Position numbers and translations under genes: made by a program. Below the pieces are notes generated by a model. It was given only the letters and a program-made list of their open reading frames with translations. It did no database searches and was not told the DNA's origin. A stretch of 18,838 bases of DNA from Desulfobulbaceae bacterium. Lineage in GTDB: Bacteria; Desulfobacterota; Desulfobulbia; Desulfobulbales; SURF-16. The DNA is taken from positions 1 through 18,838 of the forward strand of contig JALNXE010000086.1 in NCBI GenBank assembly GCA_023230525.1, written 5' to 3'. This document shows positions 7,856 through 14,387 of this stretch, piece by piece. Within the stretch, counting starts at the first letter, position 1. The number at the start of each line of letters is the position of its first letter.

Positions 7856-8680
7856 CTATTTCTGGCAGTTTGGACAGAAGAAGGTGCTGCGGCCGCCGAT
7901 TACCAGCCTGGCAATGGTGGCTGAACAGCGCAGGCACCCCTGACCTGCCCGCCCATAAACCATCAGTTCCAGCTGGAAGTATCCTTTCTGGCCGGAGCTG
8001 TTGACAAAATCGCTGATGGAGCTGCCGCCGCAGGCAATGGCGCGCAGCAATACCTCCCTGGTTTTTTCGGCCACCGTATTCCACCTGGGCAGGGTCAGGG
8101 AACCAATGGGCTTAGCCGGGTGAATGCCGGCATGAAAAAGGATCTCATTGGCGTAGATATTGCCGATGCCCGCCACCACATGGTTATCCATGAGAAAATT
8201 CTTCACCGGCTGCAGGCGGCTGCCCGCCATTTTTTTCAGATAGGGTCCGGAGAAATCCTTTTCCAGCGGCTCACAGCCCATATCCCTGAACGGATCATTC
8301 TCCCGGAACTGCTCCGGGGTCAACACCCGGATAATGCCGAAACGCCGGATATCGTTGTAGCGCATCTGCATCCCATCCCGCAGTCTGAACACCACATGAT
8401 CGTGCAGGGCCGGCGGGGCCGCGGCCGGGAAAATACCGAGTTTGCCGGTCATGCCCAGATGAACGATCATGGCCGCGCCGCTCTCCAGCAGAAAAATGAG
8501 ATATTTGCCCCGCCTCTTTATGGCGCTGATCCTGCCGCCCTTGAGCCAGCGGTCAAGATCTTTTTGCGGGATGTCCATCCGCAATTTTTTGGCCGAGCAG
8601 GCAATGGCGACAATCTCCCGGTCAACCACATGGGGAATGAGCCCCTGGCGGATAACCTCTACCTCTGGAAGTTCGGGCAT
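7856..8680 (-). CDS. mutM: Formamidopyrimidine-DNA glycosylase
   Basis: This repair enzyme removes oxidised purines (8-oxoguanine, Fapy) and cuts the resulting abasic site. The start at 8680 is chosen because the protein must begin M-P-E-L-P-E: the proline exposed after Met removal is the nucleophile and Glu3 is catalytic. The frame is open a further 28 residues upstream, but that extension is not compatible with catalysis. Other signatures are Lys59 in KRRGKYLIF, VVAGIGNIYANE (168-179), Arg264 in GGRSTFF and a C-terminal zinc finger with Cys249, Cys252, Cys269 and Cys272. The length (274) is normal. It begins 2 nt after the stop of the radical SAM/ArsM-like fusion gene, so the two are almost certainly co-transcribed. 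Confidence 0.95.
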   Translation of the reverse strand: MPELPEVEVIRQGLIPHVVDREIVAIACSAKKLRMDIPQKDLDRWLKGGRISAIKRRGKYLIFLLESGAAMIVHLGMTGKLGIFPAAAPPALHDHVVFRLRDGMQMRYNDIRRFGIIRVLTPEQFRENDPFRDMGCEPLEKDFSGPYLKKMAGSRLQPVKNFLMDNHVVAGIGNIYANEILFHAGIHPAKPIGSLTLPRWNTVAEKTREVLLRAIACGGSSISDFVNSSGQKGYFQLELMVYGRAGQGCLRCSATIARLVIGGRSTFFCPNCQK

Positions 8681-8682
8681 GG

Positions 8683-11600
8683 TCAGATTACCAGGGCAAG
8701 GGACTGCACGGTTGCCGCATTCTGATCCCGCTGTTCCCAGAGCATGCAGGCCTGGCGGATACACTCGCGGTTCAGGGCATACTGGCTGCAGGCAAGGCTA
8801 TCGGCGGCCAGCAGGGGAACCGGCAGAATTTCCGCGGATAGGCCGGCCGCCTCCTGCAGGGCGATCATCGTCTCCCGCTGGCAGCAGCGGCCGGCCTGGA
8901 AACTGGCGATTTTTTCCAGGATCCTGGCGGTAACCTGCTGGGCCGTCTGCCGCTTTTTCGGGGTCAGGGGCGTTGCCCCAAGAATGACGGAAAAGGCGAT
9001 GCCCGCGCCAACGGCCGCGCCGCAGCTGCCCCAGAAACCGCATACCCCGCCCGGCACCTTGCTGCCGCGGTCAATGGCCGCAAGAATTTCCTTTTTGCCC
9101 ACCTTGCCACCCCTGGCCCGGTAGGTGGAGAGAATAATGCCCGGCACCAGGGCATGATGCTCCGGGCCATGCATGGAGATGGCCGGCTGGGACCTGATTT
9201 TTTTCATCAGCGTCACCATGTCTTCAATGGCCGATTCCGTGCAGATCTTTCTGATCATTGCCACCCCCTTGTGCTGGTGACAGGCATCGCAGACAAAATG
9301 GCCGCCCAGACAGGAGGCATTGGCGGATTTCTTCTCCCCGCAGTAATAACAAACCTTTTCCCGTTCAGTGGTGAAATAACGTAATTCGCTGCCGCACACC
9401 ATACAGTCGGCATGCTGCCGTTTTTTTTCGGCGGTTGCCGGGCAGCAGGACAAATCAGCCGATGCCGCGGCCTCAGGCGGCAGCCCGCAGCAGCCGCCGG
9501 TCTGGACAATATTGGTAACCGCACCGTTTACATCGACCACAAAGACGGAATCATCCAGGATCTCAACATCAGTAAGGAGGACCCTGGTTTTTTTACCCTT
9601 GAGCAGCAGTTGGCCGCTTTCCGTGTAAACCGCGGCAAACGGGCCCCGATAGATGACATCGGCCATCTCCTGCAGCGCAGGCTTGCAGGCGGCAAAGGTC
9701 AGGGAATAAAAAGAGGTGGCGTCCAGCTGCCGATAGGGAAAGCGCCTGATCAGTTTCATGGCAACAAAGCCTGCGGCCCGCAGCATGGCCATGAGGTCCA
9801 CCTGCTGCATGGCGCCGCCCAGGCATTCACCCCGCAGTTTCGCATTATTTTTGATGTGAACCGGAATCGGCTCATCGGTGACGATATCCGACACCACCAG
9901 CCTGCCGCCGGGCCGTAAAATACGGAAGGCCTCATGCAGGGTCCGCCGCTTGTCAGGGCTCAGGTTGATCACGCAGTTGGAAATCACCACATCGGCCGCG
10001 CCGTCAGGCAGGGGGATGGCCTCCAGAAAGCCCTTTTTGAACTCCATATTGTCATAGCCGAGTTCCCGGGCGACCTGTTCCTGGGATGATCTGGCCAGGC
10101 TCAGCATCTCCTCGGTCATATCAATGCCATAGACCTGTCCCGTCTCACCCACCATCCTGGCTGCCTGGAAACACTCCACCCCGCTGCCGCTGCCCAGATC
10201 CACCAGGGTTTCCCCCGGCTGCAGCCCCGCATCCTGCACCGGGCTGCCGCAGCCGTAGGAGCGCTTTCTGGAAACGCTGGGAATAAACAGTGCCTCGGCC
10301 TGCTGGGGGGCATAGGGGTTGACGATATCCTCATTGGCCAGGGTGGCGGCCCGGGCATAAAACTCCCGCACCGTGCCATGGCCGCCGTCGGCTGCCAGGG
10401 AAACGACGCAGTTGCAGTGGGTCAGCGCCACCCCCTGCTCGGCGTCGGCGCAGTCATAACGGACATCACCCATTTTCAGCAGAAAGGCCGTGCCGTCCGC
10501 CTGGGGGTAGCTCGCGGCCTGGCGGCCGATGAGCCAGAGGGCAATCCGGTTGTAGAGGGGGACGTAGGGATCGTGGCCGGTGAACCGGCCGCCGGCAACA
10601 TAGCTGTGATCGGTATCCCCGCCGCCCACCAGAAAGCGCAAAGCGTTCCGCTCGTAAGCGCTGCCCGCCAGGGTGGCGGCGCGCAAATCCTGCAGCACCG
10701 GGCTGGCTTGCCACACCTGGGCCAGTCCCTGTTTGAGCGCGCCGCAGCAAAGCGCCTCGATGCCCACCAGGGCCGGCGAAGGGTAGATCTGGCCATCAGG
10801 CCCCACGGTCAGCGACTCCCAGCCGCTGTTGCTGAGATCATGGCGGGTGCCGGGGGTGGAAAACACCTGGCCTTTGATGGTCTCCACATTATCAATGTCT
10901 ACGCCCTTTTCTTCGGCGATTTCCAGGCAATTTTCCAGATGGGTCCAGATCTCCTCCGGCGGCACAAACTGCGCGTCACTGCCCTTGCCCCGCACAAAAT
11001 GCCAGAGCAGATGCATATTGCCGATGCCGTTTTCTGCGGCAAAACCGATCATGGCCGGCAGATCCCGGATATTTTCCCGGTTGACGGCAACGGAGAGGGT
11101 GGCGGTGAGCCGGGTCTGGCGCAGGGCGGCGAGATTGGCCAGCAGCCTGGCAAAGGTCCCCTTGCCCCGCAGGGCGTCATGGCTCTGTTCCATGCCGTCG
11201 AGGCTGATCTGCAGATGCAGGCGCTCGGCCGGGATGCTCTGCAGGAAATCGATATTTTCCGCGAGCAGCAGGCCGTTGGTCAGAATCACCACATGCACCT
11301 GCCGGTCGTCGAGCAGATTTTGAATGATTTCCGAAAATTGCGGGTAGACAAATGGCTCGCCGCCGGTAAAATAAAAAAGCGTGCAGCCCAGGGCCCTGGC
11401 CTCGGCAAGGGCCTGGTCAAGCTGCTCGCGGCTCAGCGAGCCGGACTGGGCCGGGGAGGCGGAAAAGAGACAATGCCGGCAGGCGAGATTGCACTGATTG
11501 GTCAGATGAAACCAGCATTCCTTGAGGGAGGAGAGGGTGAGGAAATGGCCCCGTCCGGGGTAGGCCTCGGCCCCTGAGCTTGCCAGGTGGGAAAAAATAA

Positions 11601-11775
11601 GGGCCCGGTCAAGGGCGTCTTCCCCGGAACCAGCGGATGAAAAATCCTCTTCCATGGCCCGTAACAGCAGCTTATCCGCCTGGCTGCCGGCCACAAACCA
11701 GTCCGGTTTCTGCCCATTGACGTAAATCGGCAGCCCGTTACTTGCAAACCGCTGCCAGTATTTTAATGATTGCAT
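8683..11775 (-). CDS. Three-part fusion: radical SAM - ArsM/AS3MT-like methyltransferase - DUF5714-like domain
   Basis: This is one uninterrupted 1030-residue frame. Residues 1-80 include 'KPDWFVAG', perhaps PqqD-like. Residues 85-345 are a radical SAM domain with C95-NLA-C99-RH-C102, TGGEP (137-141) and a SPASM-like tail around 320-345 that keeps the 'PDG.IYP' strand but has Ser where a cysteine is usual. Residues ~465-765 resemble AS3MT/ArsM arsenite methyltransferase: SYGCG (Cys509), the SAM loop DLGSGSG (526-532), SNCVINLSPDK (Cys601) and GECLGGA (Cys651) match human Cys61, Cys156 and Cys206. No match to Cys32 is seen. Residues ~790-1030 are a cysteine-rich metal-binding-looking region, then MHGPEHH, CGFWGSCGAA and RCCQR, as in DUF5714 (function unknown). 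The start lacks a clear Shine-Dalgarno; mutM follows 2 nt later. It is probably a cytoplasmic enzyme making or modifying an arsenic compound, but the substrate is inferred. Confidence 0.8.
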   Translation of the reverse strand: MQSLKYWQRFASNGLPIYVNGQKPDWFVAGSQADKLLLRAMEEDFSSAGSGEDALDRALIFSHLASSGAEAYPGRGHFLTLSSLKECWFHLTNQCNLACRHCLFSASPAQSGSLSREQLDQALAEARALGCTLFYFTGGEPFVYPQFSEIIQNLLDDRQVHVVILTNGLLLAENIDFLQSIPAERLHLQISLDGMEQSHDALRGKGTFARLLANLAALRQTRLTATLSVAVNRENIRDLPAMIGFAAENGIGNMHLLWHFVRGKGSDAQFVPPEEIWTHLENCLEIAEEKGVDIDNVETIKGQVFSTPGTRHDLSNSGWESLTVGPDGQIYPSPALVGIEALCCGALKQGLAQVWQASPVLQDLRAATLAGSAYERNALRFLVGGGDTDHSYVAGGRFTGHDPYVPLYNRIALWLIGRQAASYPQADGTAFLLKMGDVRYDCADAEQGVALTHCNCVVSLAADGGHGTVREFYARAATLANEDIVNPYAPQQAEALFIPSVSRKRSYGCGSPVQDAGLQPGETLVDLGSGSGVECFQAARMVGETGQVYGIDMTEEMLSLARSSQEQVARELGYDNMEFKKGFLEAIPLPDGAADVVISNCVINLSPDKRRTLHEAFRILRPGGRLVVSDIVTDEPIPVHIKNNAKLRGECLGGAMQQVDLMAMLRAAGFVAMKLIRRFPYRQLDATSFYSLTFAACKPALQEMADVIYRGPFAAVYTESGQLLLKGKKTRVLLTDVEILDDSVFVVDVNGAVTNIVQTGGCCGLPPEAAASADLSCCPATAEKKRQHADCMVCGSELRYFTTEREKVCYYCGEKKSANASCLGGHFVCDACHQHKGVAMIRKICTESAIEDMVTLMKKIRSQPAISMHGPEHHALVPGIILSTYRARGGKVGKKEILAAIDRGSKVPGGVCGFWGSCGAAVGAGIAFSVILGATPLTPKKRQTAQQVTARILEKIASFQAGRCCQRETMIALQEAAGLSAEILPVPLLAADSLACSQYALNRECIRQACMLWEQRDQNAATVQSLALVI

Positions 11776-11978
11776 CGTATTCGTCTCAAAAATAGTTTAC
11801 ATTGGTGGATATTTCAGGCAAAGGTCAGCACCTTAGCATAAATATACGGATATGAAAACAGATGCTCCAGGAAAAAGATAACCGCCTCTTCCCGCCTTGC
11901 AGGCGGCCGGCGGAATATCCTGGGAAAAATAGCCCGATGCTCCGGCAGAACTCATTGCCCGGCAAATAAAAGAAAATT
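11776..11978. other. Divergent regulatory region between the fusion gene and rph
   Basis: These 203 bp separate oppositely directed genes and must hold promoters for both. I found no confident sigma70 pair for either. A weak TTGCCT, 16 nt, TAAACT pair lies on the minus strand about 25-50 nt before the fusion gene. A GC-rich nested hairpin (11867-11923) is framed by two copies of GATGCTCC (11861-11868 and 11936-11943). No ArsR-type operator was recognised. Confidence 0.5.
11871..11913 (-). terminator. Intrinsic-terminator-like hairpin in the leader of the fusion gene
   Basis: On the minus strand, CCGCC (11913-11909) and CCGCC (11906-11902) pair with GGCGG (11896-11892) and GGCGG (11886-11882) around the loop TGCAA. 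The uridine-rich run TTATCTTTTT (11881-11872) follows at once. A wider stem TCCTGG/CCAGGA (11918-11923 with 11867-11872) would compete with the U-run. Any minus-strand transcript starting upstream of 11920 meets this before reaching the fusion gene, so it could be an attenuator. It could equally be an insulator against antisense reading from rph. No protein gene upstream needs a terminator here. Confidence 0.4.
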
Positions 11979-12686
11979 ATGCGAACAAATCAACGAGCGG
12001 CAAACGAACTGCGGAATTTTGCCATTGAAAGGAATTTCCAGCCCCAGGCCGATGCCTCAGTGCTGATGAAAATGGGCAATACCCACGTTCTCTGCGCCGT
12101 CACGGTGGAGAACAGCGTTCCCCCCTTTTTAAAGGACAGCGGCAAAGGCTGGATCACGGCGGAATACGGCATGCTGCCCTGCTCCACCAACTCCAGAATG
12201 GCCCGGGAGGCGGTTAAAGGCCGCTCCGGCCGGACCTATGAGATCCAGCGGCTGATCGGCCGGTCCCTGCGCATGATGCTTGATCTGAGTCAGCTCGGCG
12301 AACGGACCATCCGGGTGGATTGCGATGTGCTCAATGCCGACGGCGGCACCCGCACCGCAGCCATCACCGGCGCGGCCCTGGCGGTGCGCGACGCGGTGAT
12401 AAAACTGCAGGAAAGCGGCCAGATGGAAGAGATGCCGGCCATTTTGCCCCTGGCGGCGGTCAGCGCCGGCATCGTGGGCGGCGTGCCCCTGCTCGACCTG
12501 GATTACCAGGAAGACTCCCGGGCCGAGGCGGACGCCAATTTCATCATGACCGGCGACGGACGCTGGATCGAGGCCCAGGGCACGGCGGAAGGCAAACCCT
12601 TTTCCCGCGGCGAATTCGACCGGCTGGCTGATCTGGCGGAAAAGGGCATCAAAGAACTCCTCGGGCTGTGGCGGTTGGAAGAATGA
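11979..12686 (+). CDS. rph: Ribonuclease PH
   Basis: This 235-residue phosphate-dependent exoribonuclease trims the 3' ends of tRNA precursors. Phosphate-binding arginines are Arg85 (RSGRTYEIQ) and Arg125 (GGTRTAAITG), and the metal-binding aspartates are Asp179 and Asp185 (DYQEDSRAEADANF). All fit the known enzymes with a one-residue shift at the arginines. The N-terminus reads MRTNQRAANELR instead of the common MRPDGR start, a mild departure that leaves the catalytic parts intact. Length is normal (E. coli frame 238). The ribosome site is weak (AAAGAAAA). The stop overlaps the tgt start by 4 nt (ATGA), so a tRNA-processing enzyme and a tRNA-modifying enzyme are made together. Confidence 0.95.
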   Translation: MRTNQRAANELRNFAIERNFQPQADASVLMKMGNTHVLCAVTVENSVPPFLKDSGKGWITAEYGMLPCSTNSRMAREAVKGRSGRTYEIQRLIGRSLRMMLDLSQLGERTIRVDCDVLNADGGTRTAAITGAALAVRDAVIKLQESGQMEEMPAILPLAAVSAGIVGGVPLLDLDYQEDSRAEADANFIMTGDGRWIEAQGTAEGKPFSRGEFDRLADLAEKGIKELLGLWRLEE

Positions 12687-13807
12687 GCTCACCTTTCACC
12701 CTGCACGCCCAGTCATCCCGATGCGCGGCCCGGGCCGGCGAGGTCCGCACCCTGCACGGCACCATCCTGACCCCGGTGTTCATGCCCGTGGGCACCCAGG
12801 CCACGGTCAAGGGCGTAACCCCGGAAAATCTGCTGGAGATCGGCGCCCAGATCATTCTGGCCAACACCTACCATCTCTTTCTGCGGCCGGGCCATGAGCT
12901 GATCCGCCAACTCGGCGGACTGCACCGGTTCATGAACTGGCGCGGACCCATTCTGACCGACAGCGGCGGCTTCCAGATATACAGCCTGAAAGAGCTGGCC
13001 CGCATCACCGAAGCAGGGGCCACCTTCAAATCCCACCTGGACGGCTCCAGCCACTTTTTGAGTCCGGAGGACGCGGTGGCGGTGCAGGAGGCCCTGGGCT
13101 CGGACATCATGATGTGCCTGGACACCTGCATCCCCTTTCCCGCCACCTGGCAGGAGGCTGAGTCCGCCACCGCCCTCACCGCCCGCTGGGCCGCCAGATG
13201 CAGAACGGCCCAGCAGCAGACGGGGCAGCTCCTTTTCGGCATCGTCCAGGGCGGCATGTACCCTGATCTGCGGGCCCAGTCGGTGAAGGATATGACCGCC
13301 ATCGGCTTCGACGGCTATGCCCTGGGGGGGCTCAGCGTGGGCGAACCCATGGAAGTCATGTACGACATGACCGCCCGCACGGCCGCCCTTCTTCCCGCTG
13401 ACTTCCCCAAATATGTCATGGGGGTCGGCACCCCGGAGGATCTGGTTGAATGCGTGTTCCGCGGCATTGACATGTTCGACTGCGTCATGCCCACCCGCAA
13501 TGCCAGAAACGGAATGCTCTTTACTTCTCAAGGCAGGCTTGTTATAAAAAATGCTTGCTACTATAATGATCCCAGGCCCCTGGATGAAAATTGCGGCTGT
13601 TATACCTGCCGCAACTACTCGCGGGCCTATCTGCGCCATCTGTACATGGCTAGGGAGATCATGGCCGCACAACTCAATACGATCCACAACCTGCATTATT
13701 TTGTTCATCTCATGGCAGACATGCGACAGGCAATCAGGGAGGATCGTTTTGAAATATTCAGAAAAGAATTTTATGCTATGAGGGAACAGCAAATTCCCCC
13801 AAATTAA
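12683..13807 (+). CDS. tgt: Queuine tRNA-ribosyltransferase (TGT)
   Basis: This enzyme swaps guanine-34 in tRNAs for Asp, Asn, His and Tyr with preQ1 as the first tRNA step of queuosine synthesis. ILTDSGGFQIYS holds the active-site aspartate, GIVQGGM and YALGGLSVGE bind the base, and FDCVMPTRNARNG carries the nucleophilic aspartate. The zinc site is CGCYTC plus a downstream Cys/His set in NYSRAYLRHL...TIHNLHYF. I chose ATG 12683 (374 residues), which overlaps the rph stop. The frame extends five codons to a GTG at 12668, but those residues are not family-like. From about 13510 the gene becomes visibly more AT-rich than its first 800 bp. yajC follows 21 nt later. Confidence 0.95.
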   Translation: MSSPFTLHAQSSRCAARAGEVRTLHGTILTPVFMPVGTQATVKGVTPENLLEIGAQIILANTYHLFLRPGHELIRQLGGLHRFMNWRGPILTDSGGFQIYSLKELARITEAGATFKSHLDGSSHFLSPEDAVAVQEALGSDIMMCLDTCIPFPATWQEAESATALTARWAARCRTAQQQTGQLLFGIVQGGMYPDLRAQSVKDMTAIGFDGYALGGLSVGEPMEVMYDMTARTAALLPADFPKYVMGVGTPEDLVECVFRGIDMFDCVMPTRNARNGMLFTSQGRLVIKNACYYNDPRPLDENCGCYTCRNYSRAYLRHLYMAREIMAAQLNTIHNLHYFVHLMADMRQAIREDRFEIFRKEFYAMREQQIPPN

Positions 13808-13828
13808 CATCCATCAAGGAGTGAAGTT

Positions 13829-14173
13829 ATGACATCGCTTGCCTATGCCGCGGACGCGGCATCCCCTGCGGCAAATCCATTGACCGGCTTTCTGCCGATG
13901 ATTCTGATCTTTGTAGTCTTTTATTTCCTGCTCATTCGCCCGCAGCAGAAAAAGGCCAAGGCCCTGCAGGAATTCCTGGGCAACCTGAAAAAAGGGGACG
14001 AGGTCATCACCGGCGGCGGATTGCACGGCAAAATCACCGGCCTCACCGATTCGGTGGTGACCCTGGAAATCGCCGACAATGTCCGGGTCAAGGTCTCCCG
14101 CCAGTATATCCTGTCTTCCGCATCCGCCGCGGCATGCTCCAAACCGGACCAGTCCTGCAGCACCTCCAGTTGA
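13829..14173 (+). CDS. yajC: Preprotein translocase accessory subunit YajC
   Basis: This 114-residue inner-membrane protein associates with SecDF and YidC at the Sec translocon. A short leader with small residues precedes one membrane helix (about 17-36, FLPMILIFVVFYFLLIRP). Next come the family signature RPQQKKAK and the cytoplasmic 'GDEVITGGGLHGKITG' segment. Length is typical. The last dozen residues (ACSKPDQSCSTSS) are not part of the usual fold. A strong AAGGAG (13816-13821) sits 7 nt before the ATG. It lies 21 nt after tgt in the common tgt-yajC order, but secD and secF, which normally follow, are absent; the next gene is a signalling protein. Confidence 0.95.
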   Translation: MTSLAYAADAASPAANPLTGFLPMILIFVVFYFLLIRPQQKKAKALQEFLGNLKKGDEVITGGGLHGKITGLTDSVVTLEIADNVRVKVSRQYILSSASAAACSKPDQSCSTSS

Positions 14174-14387
14174 GGATTCGGACGATAGTTCCACCGGTGG
14201 TGAAACAGCAAGAGCCCATCGACCATGACCGGAATAGGCATGCTCCCCCGGACAAAGATTTTTCCGGGCGGAGCTGCTCTTGCCTGGGCCGTCTCGCTGG
14301 GCTTATCCGGCGGTTTATGTTGCCCGGCAGGGCAGGCGCTCTTTCCCGCGCCTCTCTCACCTAACTCCATTTCCCGGCCAGAAAATC
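14174..14387. other. Gap between yajC and the HDOD kinase with a strong hairpin
   Basis: No gene is recognised here. GCTCCCCCGGA (14242-14252) pairs with TCCGGGCGGAGC (14263-14274) around a 10-nt loop, with one bulged G. Outside it, GCAAGAGC (14208-14215) and GCTCTTGC (14276-14283) form a perfect 8-bp inverted repeat. CCACCGGTGG (14191-14200) is a separate perfect palindrome. No U-run follows on either strand, so this is not a standard terminator. The kinase frame is open back to a TTG at 14280, but that extension lacks family features. Confidence 0.55.

Noticed and set aside
8681..8764. Upstream start for mutM
   Set aside because: It would bury the catalytic N-terminal proline and overlap the upstream gene by 82 nt.
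10378..11577. 399-residue plus-strand frame opposite the radical SAM fusion gene
   Set aside because: It is a long open frame caused by GC-rich codon bias in the real minus-strand gene, whose motifs are clear; the plus-strand product has no recognisable motif.
11838..11853. ATAAATATACGGATAT near the fusion gene as an ArsR-type operator
   Set aside because: The symmetry is weak and arises easily in AT-rich sequence; no arsR gene is in the window.
12713..13810. 365-residue minus-strand frame opposite tgt
   Set aside because: It is a shadow frame; tgt has all catalytic and zinc residues in the plus frame.
14280..14387. TTG start extending the kinase by 36 residues
   Set aside because: The extra residues (many Pro, Arg, Ser) do not belong to the HDOD fold, and the region overlaps the hairpin arms; ATG 14388 begins the domain.
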